From: JBBRDU01 sp038230335
GTDB taxonomy: Bacteria > Verrucomicrobiota > Verrucomicrobiia > Chthoniobacterales > UBA10450
Length of the DNA stretch: 64,000 nt
Direction of reading: 5' to 3'
Assembly: GCA_038230335.1 (NCBI GenBank)
Contig: JBBRNL010000011.1
Span: 23,117 to 87,116 of the forward strand
The notes beneath the pieces are model-generated. The model ran no database searches. It saw nothing but the letters and a program-made list of their open reading frames with translations, and was not told the DNA's origin. Made by a program: the position numbers and the translations under genes. Positions 43,218 to 51,498 of this stretch are shown piece after piece. Numbering within the stretch: the first letter of the stretch is position 1; the number at the start of each line of letters is the position of its first letter.

Positions 43218-44384
43218 CTATCGAAACGGCACTTCTGAATTGAACGTTGAGCGTTGGACGTTGAGCGTTGGACGTTTTCCCCTTTGCTTATTAGCGATCG
43301 GTCCTCGCGCCCAGTCTGCGATCGTTCGAGTGAGAAGATCGAGCCTCTGCATCCGCCCCATCAGATCCATCTTCAACTGTCGCTCCACGCGGATCCGCAA
43401 ATCGTCATCCGGCCCTGTCCGGGCAAAATTCCACGCCTCTTCACCCTCTGCTTCGACCAAACTCTTCTCGAGCGCGCGCAGCGACCGATTCAATTCCGCC
43501 AGGACCGAATGCATTTGCGACAGAGTTGTCCCCTCGCCCAACTCGTCAGCCTGGATGTCGCTTAGGGCGAGCAGGATTTCCAACCGCGGCACATCGCTTG
43601 CCCCATAAGCTTCCTGGACCTCGTGCCAGAGGGCCGAGACCGCCGCGCTCCCGTCGGCCCGCAAATCAGGATGCAACCGCCGGACAAGGCTGCGATAAAG
43701 CTCCTTCACCCGAGCATCAACAGGCCTGTCCTCTTCTTGCTCCTGCTCCTGATCGATCCCTGATCCCGCGCCCTTCCGCTGACCCGGCCGCCGGGCGTCC
43801 GCCATCCGCGGCTCTTCCGCCGGGCTCCGAAACATGTGCGACTTAAAAGCTTCGAACGTTGTCGAGTAGGCATCGTCATCCATCTTGTCCGGATTCGTGC
43901 CGAGGGCTTTCTGCACCCATTCCTGGAAAAGAGCTTCCTGCTCGAACTCGCTCAGCCGCGGTGGCGCACCCGGTGAGCGCGGTCCGGATTCACCTGGTTC
44001 TTCGTCGGCCGCCGCGCCCGGATTTTCCCGTCGAAACATCACCCGCTGATAGGCACGATGCGCGTCCTGAAATCCGCGCCTCATTTCCATTTCGACTTCG
44101 TGCACAAGCGCCTGGGCGTCATGAATCTGAACTTCCACGTCGCGGGCTTTGCTCAGGAGAGCGCCAAATTCACGCGCGCGCCAGCGCGCAAAAGCCGGTT
44201 TGTCTTCGCGCTCGAAACTGTGCCAGCCGATGCGCACATCTTCCAGGCGCTGCATCGCGTCTGTGCAATCCGCCGCGACCCGGCGCCGCAATGGCGCCTG
44301 ATCGATGAGGATCAGCTCGAGCGCGATGCCGTGCGCTCGCGTCGGTGAATTTGCCTTCTTTTGTCTGATAGGCTGAAACACCAT
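43218..44384 (-). CDS. J-domain-like protein with coiled-coil N-terminus
   Basis: From the ATG at 44384 the 388-residue product is highly charged and largely helical. A J-domain-like region with V-K-E-L-Y-R-S-L-V-R-R-L-H-P-D-L-R lies near residue 240 and contains the H-P-D tripeptide, so DnaK interaction is plausible. The first 200 residues resemble no named domain. The last 20 residues (L-N-V-Q-R-S-T-F-N) are the translation of the tandem DNA repeat at 43239-43276, so the natural end may have been extended by repeat insertion. I do not know its function. Confidence 0.7.
   Translation of the reverse strand: MVFQPIRQKKANSPTRAHGIALELILIDQAPLRRRVAADCTDAMQRLEDVRIGWHSFEREDKPAFARWRAREFGALLSKARDVEVQIHDAQALVHEVEMEMRRGFQDAHRAYQRVMFRRENPGAAADEEPGESGPRSPGAPPRLSEFEQEALFQEWVQKALGTNPDKMDDDAYSTTFEAFKSHMFRSPAEEPRMADARRPGQRKGAGSGIDQEQEQEEDRPVDARVKELYRSLVRRLHPDLRADGSAAVSALWHEVQEAYGASDVPRLEILLALSDIQADELGEGTTLSQMHSVLAELNRSLRALEKSLVEAEGEEAWNFARTGPDDDLRIRVERQLKMDLMGRMQRLDLLTRTIADWARGPIANKQRGKRPTLNVQRSTFNSEVPFR
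43239..43276. repeat. tandem 14-base repeat ACGTTGAGCGTTGG
   Basis: Two perfect copies of ACGTTGAGCGTTGG (43244-43257, 43258-43271) and a partial third. The same words occur in degenerate form at 17303-17340. The copy lies inside the 3' end of the J-domain-like gene. Confidence 0.85.
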
Positions 44385-44435
44385 GGCGCCAAATCTAGCG
44401 CCACAGACAGAAACGACAAAATCCCTTCCAAAGCT

Positions 44436-44501
44436 AGACTGCCTCAACAGAGTGAGGCGTCTAAAGCGCTCTCCCCTATAGCCACGGCACTCCGTTGCCG
44501 T
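44436..44501. repeat. two TAGCC-type hairpins
   Basis: At 44441-44458 GCCTCA and TGAGGC pair around ACAGAG, preceded by CTAGACT. At 44484-44501 ACGGCA and TGCCGT pair around CTCCGT, preceded by TATAGCC. They fill the gap between the divergent J-domain and TMEM175 genes. Confidence 0.6.
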
Positions 44502-44590
44502 CTCCTGAGAGTTGGCCACGCGCCAAAACGGAGACAGCCGCGAGTCTTATCCGTTTGCGACAAGCCTCGTGCGCCCTCTAAGATCTGCGC

Positions 44591-45187
44591 ATGGAAAGTA
44601 ACCGGATCGAAGCCTTTAGCGACGGTGTCCTCGCCATCATCATCACCATCATGGTGTTGGAATTGAAAGTGCCCCACGGCTCGGACGTGGCTGCGCTGAG
44701 ACCGCTGCTCCCCGTTTTTCTCAGCTACGTGCTGAGTTTCATTTACCTCGGCATCTACTGGAACAACCATCATCACCTCCTCAAGGCGGCCACCCGAGTG
44801 AACGGCGCGATCATGTGGGCCAACCTGCATCTGTTGTTTTGGTTGTCGCTCTTTCCCTTCGTCACTGGCTGGATGGGCGAGAACCAATTCACACCTTTGC
44901 CCTCCGCCGTTTACGGCGCCGTCCTGCTGCTGGCGGCCATCGCCTACAACATTCTGCAGAGCCTGATCATCGCCCAAGAGGGCCGCAAATCAGAGCTGGC
45001 CGCGTCCATCGGTGGCGATTTCAAGGGCAAACTGTCACCAATTTTGTATGCCGTCGCCATCGCCACCTCATTCTTCCGCCCATGGATAGCCGGATGCATC
45101 TATGTCTTCGTCGCACTCACGTGGCTCGTTCCCGACCGGCGCATTGCGCGCGTCGTGGATGAAAAAAAACCGGCCGCGCGTGCTTGA
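44591..45187 (+). CDS. TMEM175 family (DUF1211) membrane channel protein
   Basis: The 198-residue protein has six hydrophobic segments and the family motif R-I-E-A-F-S-D-G-V near residue 5-13, followed by a second conserved stretch W-N-N-H-H-H-L. Bacterial TMEM175 homologues are potassium-permeable channels with two-repeat or single-repeat architecture. The short length fits a single six-helix unit. Cation selectivity here is inference. Confidence 0.9.
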   Translation: MESNRIEAFSDGVLAIIITIMVLELKVPHGSDVAALRPLLPVFLSYVLSFIYLGIYWNNHHHLLKAATRVNGAIMWANLHLLFWLSLFPFVTGWMGENQFTPLPSAVYGAVLLLAAIAYNILQSLIIAQEGRKSELAASIGGDFKGKLSPILYAVAIATSFFRPWIAGCIYVFVALTWLVPDRRIARVVDEKKPAARA

Positions 45188-45262
45188 GTGTGCAAAGGCC
45201 TGGCCACTCCATTCGAGCAGACGACACCTGCTATTGTCGTCTAACGCGGATAAGATTCCTTT

Positions 45263-45724
45263 ATGAACGCAACCAGGAATCACGCGCCCAACCTTACGCA
45301 ACGTCCGCCCCGCAGTCCGCGTGTGCGCCTCGGCGGCTATGTCATGCTGGCCCGTATCCTAGACAAGGGCCGCGCCGATATCGCCGGCACGGCGGGCGAA
45401 TACAAATATAACAACCCGATGGATCATGCCTGGTTCCGCTTCACCGGGATAACGCAGGAAGCGCTCAAGTCCGCGCTCGCTGAGGGAAAAGGCGACGGCG
45501 AAATGATCGCGTGGGTGGAGGAAAATGCTCCAAACAAGCGCACCCAGTGGGAGATCAACCAATGGAGCGCTTATTATAATGAGCGCGGCCCGGACGGGGA
45601 TGTTGAAACACTTGAGTTTTTTACCAAGCGCGTCGGTGATATCAGCAAGACCCGCGAGGATGTGAAGACTTGGTTCGATTATCTCGACCTCGACGATCAC
45701 GTCACCTTTGGCGGCAAGGCCTAG
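45263..45724 (+). CDS. DUF5069 protein (copy 2)
   Basis: The 153-residue paralogue of the gene at 32306. The same motifs are present: R-P-P-R-S-P-R-V-R-L-G-G-Y, R-I-L-D-K-G-R-A-D-I-A-G and Y-L-D-L-D-D-H-V-T-F-G-G-K-A, the final F-G-G-K-A being identical in both. It stands alone and is convergent with the TIR-domain gene, ending 8 bases from that gene's stop codon. Confidence 0.93.
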   Translation: MNATRNHAPNLTQRPPRSPRVRLGGYVMLARILDKGRADIAGTAGEYKYNNPMDHAWFRFTGITQEALKSALAEGKGDGEMIAWVEENAPNKRTQWEINQWSAYYNERGPDGDVETLEFFTKRVGDISKTREDVKTWFDYLDLDDHVTFGGKA

Positions 45725-45732
45725 TTAGCACA

Positions 45733-47508
45733 CTATCCGATCGCAGAACTTCCTTCGATCTCCAGTCCCGCCTTGCGCAGACCGTCGAGCAGATGTTCGA
45801 CGAACTCAGGATCATTCCACTTCCCGAGCTCCTCGCGCGCAACCACAGCAAAGTTCGGCTTCAGGGCGAGCAGCGCCCGCACGGCGTTACCCGCCGCTTC
45901 CACTTCGCCGAGCTGTCCGTAGGCCGCCGCGAGCACAATGTGCGTCCAGAAGAAATTCGGGACGTTGATCTTGCACGCGACCTTCAACGCGTGACGGTAG
46001 TCGCCCTTGCGGTACGCATCCCAGAAGGCAGGGAACCAGTACCACCCGGGGTGATTGGGATTGAGCTGCGCCGCCCGCTCCGCCAGCGCGCAGCCGTGTT
46101 CCCAGTCACCGTTACAACCAATCAACAGTCCCATGTGGGCCATAGTGAATCCGTCCATGGGGTTGAGCGAGATGGCACGTTCCGCCGCACTGAGGAAAGC
46201 CGGGAACTCCTTGCGAAAGAACAGGGTCTGAGCCAGGGCCAGATAGGCGAAATGATTGGACGGCGCGGCGTCGGCCGCGCGCTGCGCGGCCTGGAATGCG
46301 CGCCCGAGGGGATCGGGCTGGACATTGTAGCCGAATTTATACTCTTCTCCGTAAATCATCGACAGCATGGCCCAACAGTCGGCATGACCAGGCGCCTCTC
46401 GCACGGCCTGTTCCAGGCCAGTCCGCGCCGCGGCATGCTCTTCGGGGGTGAGGCGTTCGTAGTAACCGAAGCTGCGCAACATCGCCTCGTACGGACTCAA
46501 CTCGCCCGCTCCCCGGCTCCGCAGAGCTTCGCTCATGGTGTGAGGCAAAACGCCGTACATGTCGGCGACCGTAGAGACGATCCGGGGCACGAGGTCGTCC
46601 TGGAGCTCGAAGACCGCGTCTGGGTTAAAGGAACGATCATATGTCTCGGCCCAAAGATGGGCACCGGAAATCGCGTCAACTAGCTGCACCGCGATGCGCA
46701 GTTTCGACCCTGCCTGGCGAAGGCTTCCCTCCATCACGTAGCGCGCGCCGAGTTCCTTTCCGGCGGACCGCACGTCCAGGCCCTCATGGGCGTAGCGCTC
46801 GGTCGAACTCCGCGCGATCACCCTGAGGTAGGAGAATCGCGACAAGCCAGTCACGATGTCCTCGGTGAGTCCCTCGGCCAGGGCGACGAGTTCATCGTTG
46901 ACGCCGCCGCATTTAAAAGGCAGCACCGCGACCCAAAACCCCGCGTCGTCGCGTAATGGTACGTCAGATGTCACACGCGCCGGCGCCCTCTGTTGCTTTT
47001 CTTTTGCCTGCCGTAATTTCGCCGGCACCTTCCGCTTACCGGCGGACCCGGTGGCCCCAATCGCCGAAGCAGCACCACCCGAAAGCAATCGCTTCACGAG
47101 TTCGACAAACGCCGCGGGCGTTTCGCCGCCCACGAGCCGCGCCCATTGCCGCTCACGAAACCGGCCCGGCACGCGGGCCTTCGCTTCCGGAATGTCATCG
47201 ATCACCACCGGCAGAAGGAATGCCTGGTCGTCGGCCATAAGATGAGAGCGATCAATCCCGAGTTTCCATTCCAGACGGAAATAGCCTTCGCTGCGCGCGT
47301 TGGTGTTCCCCGAGATCACCGGCACGAACAAGGCGCATTCCCTTATCTGCTTGCGAATCGACGAATCCCACGCGTCACCGCCGCGCAGCTCATTTTGGTC
47401 GAACCACACCTCGATCCCCGCGGCGCGCAGCGCATCGCAAATGCCTTGCACAGGCCCCGCGTCCTGCGACGCATAGCTAAGAAAAACAGCTTTGGTGGAT
47501 TCGCTCAT
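45733..47508 (-). CDS. TIR - TolB/FlgO-like - TPR protein
   Basis: From the ATG at 47508 the product has 591 residues. Residues 7-130 are a TIR domain: A-V-F-L-S-Y-A-S-Q-D, then G-I-E-V-W-F-D-Q-N-E-L and a candidate catalytic Glu80 in G-Y-F-R-L-E-W-K. Residues about 195-330 resemble the TolB/FlgO-like domain seen in adenylate-cyclase-related proteins (V-A-V-L-P-F, L-A-E-G-L-T-E-D-I, V-M-E-G-S-L-R). Residues 360-560 hold several TPR-type helical repeats (Y-L-A-L-A-Q-T-L-F). No signal peptide. TIR proteins cleave NAD+ or serve as scaffolds; here this is not proven. Confidence 0.88.
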   Translation of the reverse strand: MSESTKAVFLSYASQDAGPVQGICDALRAAGIEVWFDQNELRGGDAWDSSIRKQIRECALFVPVISGNTNARSEGYFRLEWKLGIDRSHLMADDQAFLLPVVIDDIPEAKARVPGRFRERQWARLVGGETPAAFVELVKRLLSGGAASAIGATGSAGKRKVPAKLRQAKEKQQRAPARVTSDVPLRDDAGFWVAVLPFKCGGVNDELVALAEGLTEDIVTGLSRFSYLRVIARSSTERYAHEGLDVRSAGKELGARYVMEGSLRQAGSKLRIAVQLVDAISGAHLWAETYDRSFNPDAVFELQDDLVPRIVSTVADMYGVLPHTMSEALRSRGAGELSPYEAMLRSFGYYERLTPEEHAAARTGLEQAVREAPGHADCWAMLSMIYGEEYKFGYNVQPDPLGRAFQAAQRAADAAPSNHFAYLALAQTLFFRKEFPAFLSAAERAISLNPMDGFTMAHMGLLIGCNGDWEHGCALAERAAQLNPNHPGWYWFPAFWDAYRKGDYRHALKVACKINVPNFFWTHIVLAAAYGQLGEVEAAGNAVRALLALKPNFAVVAREELGKWNDPEFVEHLLDGLRKAGLEIEGSSAIG

Positions 47509-47691
47509 GGATGCGTTCGCCCGGGATCGCAAAGCGTGCCGGACTGTTCCGCCCAACATCTACGTCAACCCCGCTTGGCGCAATGTTTGGAAAAACGACG
47601 ATCGATTTCGTCCAGCCTCCGCGGAATTCAAGTTTTCGCTAGCAAAGGCGGCCTTTCCGCGTAATCAGACTTTAGCCCCGATCAATCCTTT

Positions 47692-48129
47692 ATGTTTGGA
47701 TCCACAAAAGTCGACCCGCCCGCCTCTCCACCCGCGCCAGCACCCGCCCCGCTACCGGCGCGAACCGAGGGGCCGGTCAATGTGCCGGCACCGGCGAGGA
47801 CCGGCGCTTTGCTATCGAGCGGGGTATCGATCAAGGGCGACGTGACATTCCGAACCGCACTGGTGATCGACGGCGAGGTCGACGGCACCATCAAGTCCAC
47901 CGGCAGTTTGACCGTGGGCGAGCACGGACGTATCCGCGGCGAGGTCAGGGCCGGATCCGTGATCGTCCAAGGCACGGTCGAAGGGAATGTCTTCGCTTCG
48001 GACCGATGTGCGCTCGAGGCCGGCGCCACCTTGCGCGGTGATATCGAAGCGCCTCGCCTGGCCGTGGATGAAAATGCCACTTTCCTCGGCAGCGCGAAGA
48101 TTTCGAGCAAACCCAGTCAGACCAAATAG
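47692..48129 (+). CDS. bactofilin
   Basis: The 145-residue protein has a Pro/Ala-rich disordered N-terminus (residues 8-35) and the bactofilin beta-helix domain (G-D-V-T-F-R-T-A-L-V-I-D-G-E-V-D-G-T-I followed by repeats such as L-T-V-G-E-H-G-R-I-R-G-E and A-P-R-L-A-V). Bactofilins polymerise into filaments that position cell-wall or motility machinery. No divisome or peptidase partner gene is adjacent. Confidence 0.93.
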   Translation: MFGSTKVDPPASPPAPAPAPLPARTEGPVNVPAPARTGALLSSGVSIKGDVTFRTALVIDGEVDGTIKSTGSLTVGEHGRIRGEVRAGSVIVQGTVEGNVFASDRCALEAGATLRGDIEAPRLAVDENATFLGSAKISSKPSQTK

Positions 48130-48188
48130 GCGGCGCCCGAAAGCTGGTCTCCTTTCGTCGACGGCCCGATGTCGACTCCTGCGTTGGA

Positions 48189-48210
48189 CTCGACGTCTTG
48201 AGACGTCGAG
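48189..48210. terminator. perfect hairpin after bactofilin gene
   Basis: CTCGACGTCT and AGACGTCGAG flank TG, a 10-bp perfect stem. It lies 60 bases beyond the bactofilin stop codon and is a good terminator candidate, without a following T tract. A looser TCGAC-containing repeat begins just upstream. Confidence 0.5.
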
Positions 48211-48298
48211 ATATCAGCCACAGATCTAAGAGCCCTCAATCCCCACAGATTGAAGAACCGATCCGGAGTTTGTACCCCGGAAAACACAGAAACCTAGC

Positions 48299-48321
48299 CT
48301 TTCTACTTTCTACTTTCTACC
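48299..48321. repeat. TTTCTAC triplet repeat in intergenic gap
   Basis: TTTCTAC occurs three times in a row at 48300-48320, flanked by CTAG and CCTAGG-like words. Similar CTACTTTCTACC-type stretches appear at 49930-49955, showing a shared low-complexity intergenic element. Confidence 0.7.
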
Positions 48322-48353
48322 TAGGCGATGAAGCCTGAGCGCCGCCTTTCAAT

Positions 48354-48403
48354 ATGCAATCATTTCTTTGCATTTCAAGTGATGCTTGCTAACATGCAAT
48401 CAT
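48354..48403. promoter_or_regulatory. direct repeat ATGCAATCAT around the SRPBCC start
   Basis: ATGCAATCAT occurs at 48354-48363 and at 48394-48403, spaced 40 bases start to start, with TTTGCATTTC in between. The second copy contains the ATG of the SRPBCC frame. Since an ArsR-type regulator gene follows, this is a candidate operator pair. Confidence 0.4.
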
Positions 48404-48868
48404 GAGCTTGCACATCGATAACGACCGGATCCAGAAACAAATCCACCTTAAAGCCCCTCGTTCCCGCGTCTGGCGCGCGCTGACCGATCACCGGGAATTC
48501 TCCGCCTGGTTCGGGGTCGACCTGCAATCGCCCTTCGTCGCCGGACAGACAACCAGGGTCAGATTAATATTCCGGGATACGAGCATATCCGGATGGAAGC
48601 GACCGTGCAGAAGCTGGAACCGGAGAAATACTTTTCCTACACGTGGCATCCGTACGCGATCGAAGCGGGCGTCGACTACTCGAGCGAGACGCCTACCCTG
48701 GTCGAGTTCACGCTGGAAGAGAAAGGCGCCGAGACTTTACTCACCGTCACGGAGTCGGGCTTCGCGAAGATTCCGGCCCACCGCCGCGACAAGGCTTTCC
48801 GCATGAATTCGGATGGCTGGTCCCAACAACTCAAGGACATAGAAGAGCATGTTACGAAAGCGTCGTAG
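48402..48868 (+). pseudogene. SRPBCC/AHSA1 family gene with a single-base frameshift
   Basis: The first frame encodes an SRPBCC N-terminus (K-A-P-R-S-R-V-W-R-A-L-T-D, F-S-A-W-F-G-V). After Q-T-T-R-V-R it runs into nonsense, while the shifted frame begins N-I-P-G-Y-E-H-I-R-M-E-A, continues L-E-P-E-K-Y-F-S-Y-T-W-H-P-Y-A and ends near W-S-Q-Q-L. Together they make a complete AHSA1-type domain of about 155 residues. One base is missing in AGATTAATAT at about 48561-48570. The second half overlaps the ArsR gene by 20 bases. Confidence 0.8.
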
Positions 48869-49211
48869 CGATCTGACCGGCGCGCGCCAGTTGCGACGGC
48901 ACGCTCCGCTCTTCGCCGCGCTCGGTGACGAAACGAGGCTGAAGCTCGTCACGCGACTTTGCGACCGGTCGCCCAGGTCGATTTCGACGCTGGCGGACGG
49001 CATGCCGATTACGAGGCAGGCGATCACGCTCCACCTGCAGGTGCTGGAGAAAGTTGGCGTCGTCCGCGGCGAAATGTCCGGACGCGAGCGCCTCTTCGAG
49101 CTAAACCCTGAACCGCTCGTGCAGGCCAGGGATTACCTGGATCGTGTCTCCACTCAATGGGACAACGCGCTCGCCCGGCTTAAGAAACAAGTCGAGAGAC
49201 CAGAGGAATAA
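48849..49211 (+). CDS. ArsR/SmtB-type transcriptional regulator
   Basis: The 120-residue protein is a winged-helix ArsR-type regulator: F-A-A-L-G-D-E-T-R-L-K-L-V-T-R-L near residue 24-39 and I-T-R-Q-A-I-T-L-H-L-Q-V-L-E-K-V-G-V-V near 55-72. No conserved metal-binding Cys cluster is present. The coupling with an SRPBCC gene is common in actinobacteria and others. It should control this pair; the direct repeats around 48354-48403 are candidate sites. Confidence 0.9.
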   Translation: MLRKRRSDLTGARQLRRHAPLFAALGDETRLKLVTRLCDRSPRSISTLADGMPITRQAITLHLQVLEKVGVVRGEMSGRERLFELNPEPLVQARDYLDRVSTQWDNALARLKKQVERPEE

Positions 49212-49309
49212 ACCTAATCAGGAACGCAGGAAGCCAGGTAATAATCTGCGAAATCTGCGGAAGACAAAATAACGGATCAGGAAAACAGGAACTGACGAAA
49301 AGGACGGAA

Positions 49310-49444
49310 TTTAGCCACAGATGCACACCGATTTCACAGAAGAAGAGCTATGAACACGAACTTTCCTTTAGACTTAAAACTTAACCCTTAAAACTTCCCC
49401 TTTGCCTCCCCATCTGTGTTCAATCGTGTTAATCCGTGGCTAAA
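49310..49444. repeat. repeat cassette bounded by TTTAGCCAC inverted ends
   Basis: TTTAGCCACAGATGCACACC starts the element and ATTAATCCGTGGCTAAA-like sequence in the opposite orientation ends it; between are AT-rich stretches such as CTTAAAACTTAACCC and further CAATCGTGTTAATCC. Such words are scattered in intergenic DNA of related genomes as I recall them. No coding frame fits. Confidence 0.55.
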
Positions 49445-49453
49445 CAATCCTGC

Positions 49454-49777
49454 TTATTTGATTTCGACGGCAGAATTCTCGTTCCCATCCACCGTTTTCT
49501 TAGCGGAATTATCGGGATCGATGACCCAGTCCTTGCCGTTAACGAGGAACTTGTAACCGTGCGTGCCGGTAGATAGCGAAACTTTCGCCGTCCAGACTCC
49601 ATCGTCCCCTTTGATCATCGGGATCGCTTTCCAGCCATTCCACTCTCCCATCAGCTCCACCGTTTGAGCGTCTGGTGCCTTATACTTGAACTCATGGTCG
49701 TCCGCCCTGGCAATCCCCTGGATAAGAACGAATGCGACGCAGCAAATAAGAATTCTGAACCAAGCCCTTGTATTCAT
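49454..49777 (-). CDS. exported glycogen-binding (CBM48-like) protein
   Basis: The 107-residue protein has a signal peptide (residues 1-25, ending I-A-R-A) and one AMPK-type carbohydrate-binding module: A-Q-T-V-E-L-M-G-E-W-N-G-W, then D-G-V-W-T-A-K-V-S-L, Y-K-F-L-V-N-G-K-D-W-V-I-D-P. The tryptophans and the W-N-x-W motif match the glycan-binding site of CBM48. It probably binds alpha-glucan in the periplasm or outside. Confidence 0.88.
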   Translation of the reverse strand: MNTRAWFRILICCVAFVLIQGIARADDHEFKYKAPDAQTVELMGEWNGWKAIPMIKGDDGVWTAKVSLSTGTHGYKFLVNGKDWVIDPDNSAKKTVDGNENSAVEIK

Positions 49778-50098
49778 AGGTCACGATTGCGCTACGCTCT
49801 CTCCCTGTCAACGCGTTGACTTCGGCCGTCGCGATTCCCTACTTCCTAATTTGTATTCGATCGCTGCCCGCTCACTCACCGCTACCTTGCGGTTTCACCG
49901 GACTTGTCGCTCCTCCCAAGTCGCTCCATTCTAATTTCTACCTTCTACTTACCTACTTGAGCATCTTCGAATATGGAGTCGTCCTCATCTGCCGTTATTT
50001 TTCTTGGATACCAAACAACCTGGATGCTGCGCGCCTATGAAACAGTGCAGTGAGCTAAGACGCGACCTCCGACCTGCTCTCCGCTGAGCTATGTCAAA
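49778..50098. other. gene-free stretch with a perfect palindrome
   Basis: I see no coding frame. GTCAACGCGTTGAC (49807-49820) is a perfect 14-base palindrome lying about 30 bases upstream of the CBM48 start, a candidate operator. AT-rich CTACTTCCTAA / TTTCTACC words follow (49846-49950). The rest should hold the promoter of the POT transporter. Confidence 0.45.
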
Positions 50099-51484
50099 GT
50101 GAAGATCCGACCCCATTCCCTTCCTTCACGCGACGCCACGTTGACGAGCCCCGGCGACGCGACCTTCATGGGTCATCCCAAGGGCCTTTTCTACCTCGCC
50201 TTCACCGAAGCATGGGAGCGGTTCTCCTTCTATGGAATGACGGCGCTCGTCGTCCTTTACATGGTGAATCAGTTGCTGCTCCCAGGACATGTCGAGCATA
50301 TCGGTGGATTTCCTGGGTTCCGTGCTGCGGTGGAATCACTCGTCGGCCCGCTCTCCACGCAGGCGCTCGCGTCGCAGATTTTCGGCCTCTACTCCGGTTT
50401 CGTCTACTTTACGCCACTGCTCGGCGGCATGATCGCCGATCGCTGGATCGGACAGCGCAATGGTGTCGTGATCGGTGCCCTTTCGATGAGTGCCGGTCAT
50501 GTCGCCATGGCTTTTGATCAGTCATTCCTCCTAGCCCTGCTGCTGCTCGTCATCGGCTCGGGTTTTTTGAAGGGCAATATTTCGGCGCAAGTGGGTGCCC
50601 TTTATCCGCCAGAGGACGAAGCGCGACGCACCCGCGGTTTCATCATTTTCAGCACGGGAATCAACATCGGAGCGGTCGTTGGACCCTTGCTCTGCGGTCT
50701 GCTCGCGCAGGTTTATGGCTGGCACTACGGCTTCGGCATCGCCGCGATCTTCATGCTCCTCGGCCTTGCCACCTATCTCTATGGATATAAATATCTGCCT
50801 GCGCGGGTGGAGCGGCGCAAGTTCCAGGGCACTCGACTCACCGCCGCCGACCGGCGCATCGTCTACGCGCTTTTCGCCGTAATCATCATCACCGTCTTCC
50901 AGTCCACGTCTTACTATCAACTCTACAACGCGAATCCGATCTGGATTCAACAGCATGTCGCGCTCGACCTTGGCAGCGTCCGAATTCCGGTCCCCTGGTA
51001 CCAATCGATCAATTCGCTTTTCAGCATCGTGGGCGTGCCGCTGGTGTTCTGGATCTGGCGCCGTCAGGCAGCGCAGCGTCGTGAGCCGGGCGATCTGGCA
51101 AAGATCGGAACGGGAGCCTGGATCGCCGCTGCGAGCAACCTGATCCTGGTGGCCGCAATCTTCGCTTCGGGCGGCGCGCTCGTTCACCCGATCTGGCCAT
51201 TCCTTTATAGCGCGGGATTGGGAATCTCCTTTCTCTACTACTGGCCCACGCTTCTCGCACTGGTTTCGCGCGCTGCGCCGGCCAAAGTGAACGCCACCTT
51301 GATGGGACTGGCCTTTATGAGCCTGTTCATTTCGAACAACCTGATCGGCTGGATCGGCGGCTTCTACGAAAAGATGACTCCGTCTGAGTTTTGGACAATG
51401 CACGCGGCCATCGCCACCGCCGGCGGCCTTCTCGTGGTGCTATTCGGTGGTCGCCTCAGTCGGGCGCTCCAATCTACTTCCTAA
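50099..51484 (+). CDS. POT/PTR family proton-dependent oligopeptide transporter
   Basis: The 461-residue protein has 12 or so membrane segments. The PTR family motifs are E-A-W-E-R-F-S-F-Y-G-M near residue 36, G-G-M-I-A-D-R-W-I-G-Q-R near 107 and F-I-I-F-S-T-G-I-N-I-G-A near 175. It imports di- and tripeptides with protons. The start is GTG at 50099; an ATG at 50168 is also possible. No adjacent peptidase gene. Confidence 0.92.
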   Translation: MKIRPHSLPSRDATLTSPGDATFMGHPKGLFYLAFTEAWERFSFYGMTALVVLYMVNQLLLPGHVEHIGGFPGFRAAVESLVGPLSTQALASQIFGLYSGFVYFTPLLGGMIADRWIGQRNGVVIGALSMSAGHVAMAFDQSFLLALLLLVIGSGFLKGNISAQVGALYPPEDEARRTRGFIIFSTGINIGAVVGPLLCGLLAQVYGWHYGFGIAAIFMLLGLATYLYGYKYLPARVERRKFQGTRLTAADRRIVYALFAVIIITVFQSTSYYQLYNANPIWIQQHVALDLGSVRIPVPWYQSINSLFSIVGVPLVFWIWRRQAAQRREPGDLAKIGTGAWIAAASNLILVAAIFASGGALVHPIWPFLYSAGLGISFLYYWPTLLALVSRAAPAKVNATLMGLAFMSLFISNNLIGWIGGFYEKMTPSEFWTMHAAIATAGGLLVVLFGGRLSRALQSTS

Positions 51485-51498
51485 TTTCCTTGGCTCGC

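Noticed and set aside
43239..43276. CRISPR-like array
   Set aside because: The repeat unit is 14 bases, direct tandem without spacers; no cas gene in the window.
45670..46683. 337-residue plus-strand frame inside the TIR gene
   Set aside because: Antisense to TIR-TolB-TPR; Arg/His/Gly-rich composition typical of shadow frames.
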